64,000 nucleotides of DNA, taken from contig NZ_CP023688.1 in the NCBI RefSeq assembly GCF_008704655.1, forward strand, positions 4,340,001 through 4,404,000. The letters are read 5' to 3'. Made by a program: the position numbers and the translations under genes. Source of the stretch: Streptomyces rimosus. Its GTDB lineage: Bacteria; Actinomycetota; Actinomycetes; Streptomycetales; Streptomycetaceae. Below are positions 1 through 9,291 of this stretch, in pieces; the first letter of the stretch is position 1, and each line of letters starts with the position of its first letter. The notes below the pieces were generated by a model that saw only the letters and a list, made by a program, of their open reading frames with translations, was not told the origin of the DNA and ran no database searches.

Positions 1-737
1 TAGGTGTGCCAGCCGGTGTTGTGCACGTCGAGTGCGGCGCGCGCCGGGTCCAGGTGGAACACCCGGTTGACGGTGTCGGCGAGCAGCCCGGTGTCGTGGC
101 TGATCACCACCAGCCCGCCGCGGTACGCGGACAGGAAGCCGCGCAGCCAGGCGACCGAGTCGGCGTCGAGGTGGTTGGTCGGCTCGTCCAGCAGCAGCGT
201 GCCGTGCCCGGCGAACAGGATGCGGGCCAGCTCCACCCGCCGCCGCTGCCCGCCCGACAGCCCGCCGACGGGCTGGTGCAGCACCCGCTCCGGCAGCCCC
301 ACCCCGGCCGCGACGCGCGCCGCCTCGGCCTCGGCCGCGTACCCGCCGCACGCTTGGAAGGCGTCCTCGGCCCGCGCGTAAGCGGCCATCGCCTTCTCCT
401 GCGCGGCGGCCCCCACGGCGTCGGCCAGCGCCTCCGTGGCGCGTCGTAGGTCATGTACGGCCTGGTCCAGACCGCGCGCGGAAAGAATCCGGCCGGTGAC
501 GGTGACGGCCGGGTCATCCGCACGGGATTCCTGCGGCAGGTGGCCGACGCTCCCCGTACGGATGATGTCCCCGGCAGCGGGCCGCACCCGCCCCGCCAGG
601 GTGTCGAGCAGCGTCGTCTTTCCCGCCCCGTTGCGGCCCACCAGGCCGATCCGGTCACCGGGGGCGACATGGAAGGAAACGCCGGACAGCAGAAGCCGGG
701 CACCGACGCGCACGTCGGCACCACGAACGGTAATCAT
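1..737 (-). CDS. ABC-F family ATPase (3' end lies off the window)
   Basis: The first 245 residues of an ABC-F protein, a soluble ATPase with two nucleotide-binding domains that acts on the ribosome or gives antibiotic resistance. Reading leftwards from ATG at 737 it has Walker A (GRNGAGKTT), the signature LSGGQRRRVELARIL, Walker B plus D-loop (LLLDEPTNHLD) and the H-loop (VISHD). No membrane segments are seen. This is the N-terminal domain; the linker and second domain are beyond base 1. Whether it works in translation or resistance cannot be told from this half. The neighbour on the right is transcribed divergently. Confidence 0.93.
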   Translation of the reverse strand, partial: MITVRGADVRVGARLLLSGVSFHVAPGDRIGLVGRNGAGKTTLLDTLAGRVRPAAGDIIRTGSVGHLPQESRADDPAVTVTGRILSARGLDQAVHDLRRATEALADAVGAAAQEKAMAAYARAEDAFQACGGYAAEAEAARVAAGVGLPERVLHQPVGGLSGGQRRRVELARILFAGHGTLLLDEPTNHLDADSVAWLRGFLSAYRGGLVVISHDTGLLADTVNRVFHLDPARAALDVHNTGWHT

Positions 738-1101
738 GGGTGAACACTCCGGAACAGCTCAAGGACACACGGGTGGCGTGGAAGCGGGTGTCCGAGCTAA
801 GAAATCCGGGGGGTCGACATGGGGCCGAGGGTAGCGGGCGGTGGCCGCGCGGGGCGAGTGGTTTTCGGTCGCCGGGCCCGGCGCGCATTACGGAACCGGG
901 GCGGTTCGGGCGTGGACCTCCGGAGGTTGTCCAAGATCCGGAAGTTCCGGACTTCCACCGGTACCGACACCTCCCCGAAGCCTTCGATACGGGGTTAATC
1001 TTCGCGACGTACACACTGAGTTGTGCTGCATCGCAGGTCACCACGGAGCAGCCTGCCGGGTGTGCTGTGCCCCGCGATGCGGCGGCATTTGTGGGGGCTC
1101 C
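738..1101. other. Divergent intergenic region, no gene seen
   Basis: This 364-base gap separates the ABC-F gene (minus) from the TerD-fusion gene (plus), so it must hold both promoters. The stretch 985-1030 is the most AT-rich part and is the likely site for the plus-strand promoter, but I could not assign boxes with confidence. An open frame runs through it into the TerD gene, but that extension has no recognisable domain. Confidence 0.5.
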
Positions 1102-3192
1102 ATGCACGAAATGGTCAAGGGTGGCAACGTCGGTCTGGCCGCCCTGAGCGAGGACACCGGCTCGCTCGTAGTGAGTCTCAGCTGGAGCAGCGCGTCGGGA
1201 GACGGCGACGCGGACGTCTCCATTCTGCTGCTGGGCGCGGACGGCAAGGTGCGCAGCGACGCGGACTTCTTCTTCTACAACAATCCGGCCGCAGACGACG
1301 GCAGCGTGCAGTTACTCGGCAAGACGCCGACGGCCAACGGCAGCGAGGACCGGGTCGGCATCGATCTGACGGCCGTGCCCGCCGATGTCGAGCGCCTGGT
1401 GGTGGCGGCCAGCCAGTACGGTTCGGCGCGGTTCGGAGAGCTGGACGATCTGCGGGTGACGGTGGCCGACCGTACGGGCGAGCCGCTGCTCGGGTTCTCG
1501 ATCAACGACGCCGGGGCGGAGAGCGCGTTCATCTTCGGGGAGCTGTACCGGCGGGGCGGGGAGTGGAAGTTCCGCGCGGTCGGGCAGGGTTACGAAACCG
1601 GCCTCGCCGGGCTGGCCACGGACTTCGGCATCACCGTGGACGACGACGAGGAGCCGGTGGCGCCGGAGGACGCGGAGCCGCAGGCTCCGCCGTCGCCCTT
1701 GGCGCAGGCGGAGACGGTGGTGGAGAAGCCGGTGCCGGCCACCCCGGTGGTGGCTCCCGCGCCTGCGGCCGATGCTCCGGCCCCCGTACCCGCCCAGCGG
1801 CCGGAACCGGAACCGGCCGCGGAACCGGCCCGGCGGTCCCGTGGCCCGCGTACGGCGAAGAAGAAGGTCACCCTCCCCAAGGTGGCGAAGAAGTCGCTCG
1901 CCGAGAACGACTCCTGGCGGCAGGCCCGGCTCTTTCCGGCGCCCACGCTCAAGAGTGACCGGGAGCGCGAGATGCGCGCGACCTCGGTGCTGCTCGCGGT
2001 GATGGCGCAGGTGCCGGAATTCGGCCGGCGGCTCACCGCGGCGTTCGGCGCCCCGGCGGGCCGGATGCAGACGTTCACCGAGGTCACGCTGCCGAACGGG
2101 GACACGCCCCGGCGCCCGGACGGGGTGATCCGGGTGGAGCGGGCGGGAAAGCTGTGGACCGCTCTGGTCGAGACGAAGACCAACGGCAACCCGCTGAAGT
2201 CGGAGCAGGTCCAGGACTACATGGACATCGCGGCCCGGCGCGGCTACGAAGCCGTGATCACGCTGTCCAACGACGTGGCGCTGGAGGGCAGTCCGCTGGT
2301 CGAGGTGAAGACCGACGGGCGCCGCAAGCACAAGGTGTCGCTGTGGCACCTGTCCTGGGCCGAGGTGGCGCACCAGGCGCAGCTGCTGATCCGGCACGAG
2401 GGCGTGGGCAACGCGGCGCACGCCTGGCTGCTCCAGGAGCTGCTGCACTACCTCCAGCACGAGAACTCCGGCTGCCACGGCTTCCAGAACATGGGCCCGG
2501 CCTGGGTGCCGGTCCGCAACGGCATCGATACGGACACGCTCTGCCAGGGCGACGAGCGCGCCGTGGCCGTCGTCGAGAGCTGGGAGCGGCTCATCCGCCA
2601 GGTCTGCCTGCGGCTCGGCGGGGAGCTGGGGCAGAAGGTGCTGCCCGTACAGCGGGCCAAGCGCGGTACCGACCAGGCGAGCCGCCGCGCGGAACTCGCC
2701 GACCGGCTGTGCGAGGAGGGCCGGCTGTCCGCCGAGCTGCGCATCGACACGACGCCCGGCATCCTGGCGATCACCGCTGATCTGCGGACCGGGAAGCTGC
2801 GTACCTCCATCGAGATCCCGGCCCCCGAGCAGGGGTACCCGCTCAGCTGGGTCAAGCGCCTGGTCCGGCAGCTCGCCGAGGCGCCGGCGGATCTGCATGT
2901 GGAGTCGCTGGTGGAGGGCAACCGGGGCCCGCGCGGCACGCTGGAACGGCTGCGCCCGGAACCGGGCGACCTGCTGCCCAAGGACGGGGCGGCCATCACC
3001 GGCTTCCGGCTCTCCCTCTTCAAGGGCATGGGCAGTACGCGCGGCAACGCGGAGTCCGGCTTCATCAGGAGTGTGGACGAGGCCGTGGACCGCTTCTATG
3101 CGAGCGTCGTCGCCCACCTCACCCAGTCCGGCGGCCCGGAGCGCCGGCCGGTGCGGCGCACCGCCGCGTCCGAGGCGGCCGCCCTCGGCTGA
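1102..3192 (+). CDS. TerD-domain protein fused to a PD-(D/E)XK nuclease-like domain
   Basis: 696 residues from ATG 1102, preceded by GGGGG. Residues 1-175 are a TerD stress domain (acidic calcium-binding-type stretches around [18 protein letters not shown] and [10 protein letters not shown]). A Pro/Ala/Glu-rich linker covers roughly 190-255. Residues about 290-440 carry a PD-(D/E)XK-like core: D340 in RRPDGVI, then E357-T-K359 in ALVETKTNG, followed by a predicted alpha/beta region. The C-terminal 250 residues match nothing I know. TerD proteins belong to tellurite, phage and stress systems; the added nuclease-like domain suggests a role in DNA damage or defence, which is inference. The frame is open upstream to 841 but that part looks non-coding. 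Monocistronic by position, ending in a shared hairpin terminator. Confidence 0.88.
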   Translation: MHEMVKGGNVGLAALSEDTGSLVVSLSWSSASGDGDADVSILLLGADGKVRSDADFFFYNNPAADDGSVQLLGKTPTANGSEDRVGIDLTAVPADVERLVVAASQYGSARFGELDDLRVTVADRTGEPLLGFSINDAGAESAFIFGELYRRGGEWKFRAVGQGYETGLAGLATDFGITVDDDEEPVAPEDAEPQAPPSPLAQAETVVEKPVPATPVVAPAPAADAPAPVPAQRPEPEPAAEPARRSRGPRTAKKKVTLPKVAKKSLAENDSWRQARLFPAPTLKSDREREMRATSVLLAVMAQVPEFGRRLTAAFGAPAGRMQTFTEVTLPNGDTPRRPDGVIRVERAGKLWTALVETKTNGNPLKSEQVQDYMDIAARRGYEAVITLSNDVALEGSPLVEVKTDGRRKHKVSLWHLSWAEVAHQAQLLIRHEGVGNAAHAWLLQELLHYLQHENSGCHGFQNMGPAWVPVRNGIDTDTLCQGDERAVAVVESWERLIRQVCLRLGGELGQKVLPVQRAKRGTDQASRRAELADRLCEEGRLSAELRIDTTPGILAITADLRTGKLRTSIEIPAPEQGYPLSWVKRLVRQLAEAPADLHVESLVEGNRGPRGTLERLRPEPGDLLPKDGAAITGFRLSLFKGMGSTRGNAESGFIRSVDEAVDRFYASVVAHLTQSGGPERRPVRRTAASEAAALG

Positions 3193-3261
3193 GAGCCCGT
3201 GCCCGAATGGTGTGGGGAAAGGCCCGTTTCCCGCCCGCGCCGGGAATTGTCCGGCACACAA

Positions 3262-3296
3262 CGCCGGTCTCCGCGGTTTTTCCGCGAAGACCGGCG
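3262..3296. terminator. Bidirectional hairpin terminator
   Basis: CGCCGGTCT (3262-3270) pairs with AGACCGGCG (3288-3296), and an inner CGCGG/CCGCG stem closes a TTTTT loop. It lies between the convergent stops at 3192 and 3323 and can serve both genes. Confidence 0.7.
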
Positions 3297-3322
3297 GGGC
3301 GGGACCCCATGGGTGCCGGAGG

Positions 3323-3634
3323 TCAGACCTCGGCGGCGATCCAGGCGATGTGCCAGCCGTTCTTGGCGGCGTATGCGGGGTCGATGGGCTGGCGGTCGAC
3401 GCGGCGGACGTAGATGCGGAAGCCGGTGGGGGTGGCGTTGTACACGGTGTTTCCGCCGGTGGTCATCCACATGCGGTCGTCGCCGGTGAGGGCGGCGATA
3501 TACGCGGGCGTGTCGGTGAACCCGCCCTCGCTCGTGTCGACGTCGAGGTAAACGCCGTCGCCATTGCGGTCGGGATAGTTCTGCCAGCCTTCGCCGGGGG
3601 CCGTCCTGCCGGAAAGGAACTTGCCGTTCTGCAT
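3323..3634 (-). CDS. Small protein of unknown function, beta-rich
   Basis: 103 residues, no signal peptide, no cysteines. The core (YIAALTGDDRMWMTTGGNTV, then YNATPTGFRIYVR) resembles a short beta-sandwich module that I have seen at the ends of assorted bacterial and fungal proteins and that is usually unannotated. The aromatic and glycine pattern is typical of a compact extracellular or binding fold, but no export signal is visible. The start ATG 3634 is followed by MQNGKFLSG; GGAGC lies upstream on the minus strand (CAGGAGCAAGCA before the start codon). It converges on the TerD-fusion gene. Function unknown. Confidence 0.7.
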   Translation of the reverse strand: MQNGKFLSGRTAPGEGWQNYPDRNGDGVYLDVDTSEGGFTDTPAYIAALTGDDRMWMTTGGNTVYNATPTGFRIYVRRVDRQPIDPAYAAKNGWHIAWIAAEV

Positions 3635-4192
3635 TGCTTGCTCCTGTCGCGTCCTCGTCGGAATGCGGACCGGCGATCCACTGATCGGCGGCCCTGGCAG
3701 TTTGTGCCCGAAAGTTGGGCATTAGCAAGGCCGTTCGACAGAGTTGGCCAGATGTGGGGAGTGCGAACGGGTGGTGGCCCGGTGGCCGGTTCGGAGGGTT
3801 GACCCGGGGGCCGTACGGGCCTAGTCGGGAGGTCCGACGGGCTTCATGATTCTTTTCGGGTGGGGTTGACAGCCCCCGGCCGTCTTACAAACCTTGGACG
3901 CAGCCATTGCTTGGCGGCCCCGGCACCATCGACGCATGAGGAATTCGCGATCCGGGCCTCGCGACATGGATCTCTCCGGTACCGCGGCGCATATGCCGCA
4001 CCGGAGCAGCCGATACGGCCTCTGTGTCGAACGCCGACGACGTCCCGTGCCGCGCTCGCCGCACCGCTTCCCCGGCACGAGGCCGATGACGGGCTTTTGG
4101 AGAGGGTTGTGGCAGCGCCGAAGGAGTCGAGGACAGGTGCGGGGGACGATGCGACGCGAAACCCGCGGATCAATTCGCGGGCGAGGGTACCG
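3635..4192. other. Long intergenic region with a possible promoter, no convincing gene
   Basis: 558 bases between a minus-strand and a plus-strand gene. A clear TTGACA hexamer sits at 3866-3871; TTACAA (3885-3890) lies only 13 bases after it, so the -10 assignment is doubtful. Open frames here (for example 3894-4268 plus) are very arginine-rich and match no family, as expected for off-frame GC-rich DNA. The promoter of the acetyltransferase and perhaps of the cluster behind it is expected here. Confidence 0.4.
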
Positions 4193-5446
4193 GTGGCCGC
4201 CGGCAACGGACCGGACGCCCGGTATGAATTCCGGGCCGCCGCGGAATGGGCGGAATTCGGTGCGGTGATCGATCTGGCCTACGGCGGCCATCCGCACTCC
4301 CCCGCGCACAGCGCCGTGGTCGGTGCGTTATTCGAACCCAAACGTTCCCTTGTCGCGTGTTACGGCGGCCGCCCGTGCGCCACCTTCGCCGGATACGCGC
4401 TGGAAATGACGCTGCCCGGCGGCCCGGTTCCGGTGGCCGGCATCGGATATGTCGCGGTGGCGCCGCCCCACCGGCGGCGCGGCCTGATGCGCGAGCTGCT
4501 GCGGCGGGCGCTCACCGCGCTGCACGAGGAGCGGGGCGAGCCGGTCGCGGTCCTGCACTCGACCGAGCCGGGCATCTACGGGCGGTTCGGGTTCGGCCTG
4601 GCATCCCAGGCCGTCGAACTGTCCGTACCGCCCGAGGCACGCGCTTTCACGCACGAGCCGGACGGCGACGGCCTGACGCCGGAGGTCCTCTCACCCGAGG
4701 ACGCGAGCGCCGCCGTCGCCGCCGTCTACGACGCCTGCCTGCCCGAGCGTCCCGGCATGCTGCGGCGCGACGCCGCCTGGCAGCGCCGCGCCGTCGAGGA
4801 CGAACCGGCCTCCCGGCACGGCGCGGGGCGGCTGCTGTGCCTGGTGGCGTCGGGCCCCGACGGTGAACCCCGCGGCTATGCGCTGTACCGGATGCGGCCC
4901 GCCTGGCAGCGGTCCCGGCCGCGCTACGAACTGACCGTACGAGAACTCTTCGCGCGCGACGCGGCCGCGTACGCCTTCGTGTGGCGCGCGCTGCTGGACA
5001 CCGATCTGACCGGGACCGTCAGGGCGCAGACCCGCCCCGTCGACGACCCGTTGCTGGCGCTGCTCGACGACCCGCGCAGCGCCGCGCCCACCCTGCGCGA
5101 CCAGCTCTACGCCCGCGCCGTCGACCTGGACCGGGCGCTGACCGCCCGCACGTACAGTGCGCCGGTCGATGTGGTGCTGGAGGTGAGCGACGCCATGTGC
5201 CCCTGGAACGCGGGGCGTTGGCAGCTCACCGCGGACGCCGACGGATTCGCCGAGTGCACGCGGACGGGGGCGGCGGCCGATCTCGCCCTCACCGCCCGTG
5301 AGGTAGGGGCGGTACTGCTGGGCGGCGGCTCGCTGGTGCAGCTGGCACAGGCGGGCCGGGTCGCCGAGCTGCGGCCGGGCGCGCTGCGCGCCGCCTCCGC
5401 CGCCTTCCGCCACGACCCGGCGCCGTTCTGTCCGATGGCGTTCTGA
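4193..5446 (+). CDS. Eis-type GNAT N-acetyltransferase
   Basis: 417 residues from GTG 4193 (preceded by GAGGG), the usual size for the Eis family; another in-frame GTG at 4109 with AGAGGG in front is possible. An N-terminal GNAT domain (GIGYVAVAPPHRRRGLMREL is the acetyl-CoA P-loop motif) is followed by a second GNAT-like half and an SCP2-like C-terminal domain ending in DPAPFCPMAF; Eis enzymes end in a free terminal carboxylate that takes part in catalysis. Eis enzymes acetylate amines of aminoglycosides and of some peptides and lysines. It lies 90 bases ahead of an amino-sugar-like gene block on the same strand, so a self-resistance or tailoring role is a reasonable inference. Confidence 0.88.
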   Translation: MAAGNGPDARYEFRAAAEWAEFGAVIDLAYGGHPHSPAHSAVVGALFEPKRSLVACYGGRPCATFAGYALEMTLPGGPVPVAGIGYVAVAPPHRRRGLMRELLRRALTALHEERGEPVAVLHSTEPGIYGRFGFGLASQAVELSVPPEARAFTHEPDGDGLTPEVLSPEDASAAVAAVYDACLPERPGMLRRDAAWQRRAVEDEPASRHGAGRLLCLVASGPDGEPRGYALYRMRPAWQRSRPRYELTVRELFARDAAAYAFVWRALLDTDLTGTVRAQTRPVDDPLLALLDDPRSAAPTLRDQLYARAVDLDRALTARTYSAPVDVVLEVSDAMCPWNAGRWQLTADADGFAECTRTGAAADLALTAREVGAVLLGGGSLVQLAQAGRVAELRPGALRAASAAFRHDPAPFCPMAF

Positions 5447-5536
5447 GGCCGTAAGCCGGTCACCCCCGGACCGCCGCCTCCGGCGTTCCCGACGGCCCTC
5501 AGGCGCGTCCCCACCCACCCTTCCCTAGGAGCCCCC

Positions 5537-6772
5537 ATGCCCGGACCCGGCTATGCCTTCTTCGGTGACGAGGAGCGCGACAACGTCGAGCAGGTGCTGG
5601 AAACCTGGTCGCGGACGACCGCGGCGCACTCCTACCCGCTGGGCGACCTCACCCAGACCAGACTGTTCGAGCAGGCCGCGGCGCACCGGCTGAGCAGCCC
5701 GTACTGCCTGTCCGTCAACAGCGGCACCTCCGCGCTGCTGACCGCCCTCGCCGCGCTCGGCATCGGCCCCGGCGACGAGGTCATCGTGCCCGGCTACATG
5801 TACAGCGCGTGCCTGGCGGCCATCGTCTACAGCGGCGCCACCCCGGTGCTCGCCGAGGTCGACGCGTCGCTCACCCTCGACCCCGGCGACGTACGGCAGC
5901 GGATCACCGGGCGCACCAAGGCGCTGATGCCGGTGCACATCCTCGGCGCGGCCTGCGACCTGGCCGCCCTGCGGCGGATCGCCGGCGAGCACGGGCTGCT
6001 GATGCTGGAGGACGCGGCGCAGGCGTGCGGCGGTACCTACCGGGGGCGGCCGCTGGGCACGTTCGGGCAGGCGGGGGCCTTCTCGCTCAATATGTTCAAG
6101 ATCATCACCGGTGGGGACGGCGGCTTCCTTCTCACCTCCGACGAGCGGGTCTTCCAGCGCGCGTACGGCTTCCACGACCACGGCTGGTTCCCGTACCGGC
6201 GCGAGGATGGCCCCGGCGACCGGCTGTGGGGCCTGAACCTGCGGATGACGGAGCTGACGGCGGCCGTGGCGCGTGCCCAGCTCGGCCGCCTGGACGCCGT
6301 GCTGGCGCGTACCCGCGGGCTGCGGGACGAGCTGCTGGAGCAGATTCCGGAGCGGGACGGCATGGTGCGCCGCTACCTGCACGACGCGGACGGGGACTGC
6401 GCTTCCGTGCTCGTGTACGTCTTCGACGAGCGGGCCGACGCCGAGGCCGTCGCCAAGCGCCTCGGCACCAAGACGCTGCTGCACTCGCCCAAGCACTACT
6501 ACGGCGGCCTGCCCGAACTGCCCGCGCTGGCCGCCCCGGACGGCTCCTCCTGCCCCTTCCGCCAGCCCGCCGAGGTCTGGCGCCGGGACGGCTGGCGGGC
6601 GGGCGCGCTGCCCCGTACCGACGATGTGCTGAGCCGGTCGCTGGCGCTGACCGTCGGGCTGTCCGACACGTATCTGGGCGCCGACTTCGGGGTGAACGTC
6701 TTCAGTGGCGGCGACGAGATCGCCGAGGTCGCCGAGCGGTTCCGCGAGACGGCCGACGAAGTGCTCGGCTGA
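5537..6772 (+). CDS. DegT/DnrJ/EryC1/StrS-type PLP aminotransferase
   Basis: 411 residues, AGGAG at 5527-5531. These enzymes transfer an amino group, usually from glutamate or glutamine, to a keto-sugar or cyclitol; PLP is held on a lysine, here K188 in NMFKIITGGDGG. Other family marks are NSGTSALLTAL, the EDAAQACGG loop and GLNLRMTEL. The C-terminal third (PKHYYGGLPELP) differs somewhat from typical nucleotide-sugar enzymes, so the acceptor is uncertain. First gene of a packed plus-strand run. Most likely it makes an amino group on a sugar- or cyclitol-like intermediate of an uncharacterised product. Confidence 0.93.
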   Translation: MPGPGYAFFGDEERDNVEQVLETWSRTTAAHSYPLGDLTQTRLFEQAAAHRLSSPYCLSVNSGTSALLTALAALGIGPGDEVIVPGYMYSACLAAIVYSGATPVLAEVDASLTLDPGDVRQRITGRTKALMPVHILGAACDLAALRRIAGEHGLLMLEDAAQACGGTYRGRPLGTFGQAGAFSLNMFKIITGGDGGFLLTSDERVFQRAYGFHDHGWFPYRREDGPGDRLWGLNLRMTELTAAVARAQLGRLDAVLARTRGLRDELLEQIPERDGMVRRYLHDADGDCASVLVYVFDERADAEAVAKRLGTKTLLHSPKHYYGGLPELPALAAPDGSSCPFRQPAEVWRRDGWRAGALPRTDDVLSRSLALTVGLSDTYLGADFGVNVFSGGDEIAEVAERFRETADEVLG

Positions 6773-6871
6773 CCGGCGCCGCGGGCCCGCCCCGTACAGC
6801 CGACCCCCCGCCCCGTACGTCCGATCTCCCCTCCCCCCGGACCGCCGCCCCCGCCCGAGGAAAGGACCCTC

Positions 6872-7882
6872 ATGCCCGCGACCCGAACCACCGCGCAGTT
6901 GCCCGGCAGAGCCACCAGGCCCCTGGTCAGCGTCGTGGTGCCGTGCTTCGACGAGGCGGCCGTCATCGGGGAGACGCACCGAAGGCTCAGCGCCGTCCTG
7001 CGCGGCCTGCCGGAGTGCGAGTACGAGGTGGTGTACGTCGACGACGGCAGCGGGGACGCCACCTGGGACCGGCTCACCGAACTCGCCGCCGACGACGCGC
7101 GGGTCCGGCTGGTGCGGCTGACCCGCAACTTCGGGCACCAGCCGGCCGTCCTCGCGGGCCTGCGCGAAGCGGCGGGGGACGCGGTGGTGACCATCGACGC
7201 GGACCTCCAGGACCCGCCGGGCCTCATCGCCGACATGGTCGAGCGCTGGCGCGCGGGCTGGGCGGTGGTCTCCGCCCGGCGTACCGGACGGGAGGGCGAG
7301 AGCCGCTTCAAGACCGGCACCGCGCATGTCTTCTACCGGCTGCTGGCCGCGGTCGCCGACCACCCGGTGAACCTGGACACCGGGGACTTCCGCCTGCTGG
7401 ACCGCGAGGTCGTCCGCACGCTCTCGCTGCTGCCGGAAAGCGAGCTGTACCTGCGCGGCTCGGTGTGCTGGGCGGGCTTTCCCGAGACGAGCCTGGAGTA
7501 CGGGCGGCTGCCGCGGCTGGCCGGCCGGACGAAGTACACGCTGCGCAAGATGGCCGGGCTGTCCCGGCGGGGGCTGCTCGCCTGCTCGTCGGCCCCCGCC
7601 AGAGTGCCCGCCGTCGTCGGCCTGGCCTGGCTCGGCGGTACGGCCACGGCCTCGGCCGTGCGGGGCCGCCCGCTGCCGCTGGCCGCGTGGACCTTCGGCT
7701 GCGAGGCGGTGCTGCTCGGACTGCTCGGCGAATACCTGCTGCTGGTGCACCGCGAGGTGCGCGGACGGCCGCCGTACGTGGTCCGCCAGCGGTGGGCGGC
7801 CGGCGTGCCGACGCCGGTGGAGGTGGTCCCGGTGGAGATGGCCGAGCACTCCAAGGCGTGGGCCGCCGGGAGCGCCCGGTGA
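6872..7882 (+). CDS. Polyprenyl-phosphate-type GT2 glycosyltransferase
   Basis: 336 residues, strong GAGGAAAGGA before ATG. GT-A fold of the DPM1/GtrB/ArnC group: SVVVPCFDE at the start, YVDDGSGD, the DADLQDPP metal-binding motif, TGDFRLLDR, and RTKYTLRKM before the membrane part. Two C-terminal hydrophobic helices (about 245-262 and 272-292) anchor it in the membrane. Members move a sugar from a nucleotide donor onto undecaprenyl phosphate or a similar lipid. Its stop overlaps the next start (GTGA), so the two are translationally coupled. Its presence suggests that a lipid-linked sugar intermediate or a glycosylated product is involved. Confidence 0.92.
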   Translation: MPATRTTAQLPGRATRPLVSVVVPCFDEAAVIGETHRRLSAVLRGLPECEYEVVYVDDGSGDATWDRLTELAADDARVRLVRLTRNFGHQPAVLAGLREAAGDAVVTIDADLQDPPGLIADMVERWRAGWAVVSARRTGREGESRFKTGTAHVFYRLLAAVADHPVNLDTGDFRLLDREVVRTLSLLPESELYLRGSVCWAGFPETSLEYGRLPRLAGRTKYTLRKMAGLSRRGLLACSSAPARVPAVVGLAWLGGTATASAVRGRPLPLAAWTFGCEAVLLGLLGEYLLLVHREVRGRPPYVVRQRWAAGVPTPVEVVPVEMAEHSKAWAAGSAR

Positions 7883-9291
7883 GCGCCGGGGACGCGCGAG
7901 GGCCCTGGGACGTGATCGTGGTCGGTGCCGGGTTCACCGGCCTGGCCGCCGCGCAGGAACTCGCGCGGGCCGGGCTGCGCTGCCTGGTCCTGGAGTCGGA
8001 CGACCGGGTGGGCGGACTGGCGGGCACGTTCACCGTCGGCGACCGGCAGCTGGAGCGCTTCTACCACCACTGGTTCGCCTCCGACACCGACATCTTCCGG
8101 CTCTGCGCCGATCTCGGCCGCGCCCACCTGGTGCGACGGCACCACGGCCGTACCGGCTTCTACTACGCGGGCGGCATCCACCGCCTGTCCTCCCCGCTCG
8201 ACGTGCTGCGCTTCGCGCCGCTGCCGCCCGCCGACCGGCTGCGCCTGGGCCGCTCGGTGCTGCGCGCGGGGCGCGTCCGGCACTGGCGCGAACTGGAGGC
8301 GCTGACCGCCGAGGAATGGCTGGTCTCGCTGGGCGGGCAGCGGGTGTACGACCGGGTGTGGCGGCCGCTGCTGGAGGGCAAGTTCGGCCCGTACGCGCCC
8401 GAGGTCGGCGCCACCTGGATGTGGACGAAGCTGCACCTGCGGGGCGGCAGCCGCAGCCGGTCGGGCCGCGAGATCCTGTACTACCTGCACGGCGGCTGCG
8501 GCGCCCTGCTGGACGCCTGGCTGATCCGGCTGGCCGCGCTGGGCGTACGGATACGGACCGGCAGCCCGGTGTCGGAGGTGCTGACCGGGCCGGACGGCGT
8601 GACCGGTGTCCGGTGCGGCGGCGAGGTCATCGAGGCGCCCCGGGCGCTGCTGACCTGCGCGCCCGGCCCGGCCGCCGCCCTGCTCGCCGGGTCCGGCCAT
8701 TCCGGGGTCCCGGCGCTGCGCCGCCGGCTCGGTGCGATCCCGTACCTGGCCAACCTGTGCCTGGTGCTGGAGAACGACCGGCCGCTGTCGGACACGTACT
8801 GGCTCAACGTCACCGACCCGCGCTTCCCGTACGTCGGTGTCATCGAGCACACCAACCTCGACGCGCCGGAGCACTACGGCGGGCGGCACCTGGTCTATCT
8901 GTCCGCCTACCTGCCGGCGCAGGCCCCGCTCTACCGGATGAGCGACGCGGAGGTCTTCCGTCACAGCCTTCCGCACCTGCGCCGGATGTTCCCGGCGTTC
9001 CGCGCCGACTGGGTGCGCGCCCACCACGTCTGGCGCGCCGACCACGCGCAGCCGGTCATCACCCGGCACTACTCGCGGGCCGTGCCCGGCGTCGAGAACG
9101 CCGTACCCGGCCTCTATCTGGCCTCGATGGCCCAGGTCTTCCCGGAGGACCGGGGCACCAACTACGCGCTGCGGGGCGGGCAGTACGCCGGCCGGCTGAT
9201 CGCCGACCGCGTCCGTACGGCGGCGCGCCGTACGGACCGCACCGCCACGCCCCACGACGTCGCCCCACGGATCGGAGCGGACCATGACTGA
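7879..9291 (+). CDS. FAD-dependent amine-oxidase / protoporphyrinogen-oxidase-like protein
   Basis: 470 residues from GTG 7879, overlapping the previous stop. Dinucleotide-binding motif GAGFTG at residues 16-21 followed by E-S-D-D-R-V-G-G-L-A (FAD ribose and pyrophosphate contacts), and a C-terminal FAD motif around RGGQYAGRLIADR. The group includes protoporphyrinogen oxidase-like and UDP-galactopyranose-mutase-like proteins that often sit beside GT2 polyprenyl-phosphate glycosyltransferases. The residues YHHWFASD and the GGCGAL loop are typical of that subgroup. Exact reaction unknown. It overlaps the next gene by 8 bases. Confidence 0.88.
   Translation: MSAGDARGPWDVIVVGAGFTGLAAAQELARAGLRCLVLESDDRVGGLAGTFTVGDRQLERFYHHWFASDTDIFRLCADLGRAHLVRRHHGRTGFYYAGGIHRLSSPLDVLRFAPLPPADRLRLGRSVLRAGRVRHWRELEALTAEEWLVSLGGQRVYDRVWRPLLEGKFGPYAPEVGATWMWTKLHLRGGSRSRSGREILYYLHGGCGALLDAWLIRLAALGVRIRTGSPVSEVLTGPDGVTGVRCGGEVIEAPRALLTCAPGPAAALLAGSGHSGVPALRRRLGAIPYLANLCLVLENDRPLSDTYWLNVTDPRFPYVGVIEHTNLDAPEHYGGRHLVYLSAYLPAQAPLYRMSDAEVFRHSLPHLRRMFPAFRADWVRAHHVWRADHAQPVITRHYSRAVPGVENAVPGLYLASMAQVFPEDRGTNYALRGGQYAGRLIADRVRTAARRTDRTATPHDVAPRIGADHD

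Noticed and set aside
3894..4268. 124-codon plus-strand ORF before the acetyltransferase
   Set aside because: Extremely Arg-rich, no ribosome-binding site, and wrong third-position pattern for coding DNA.
5525..7849. 774-codon minus-strand open frame under the DegT and GT2 genes
   Set aside because: Off-frame shadow; the plus-strand genes show full catalytic motifs and ribosome-binding sites.
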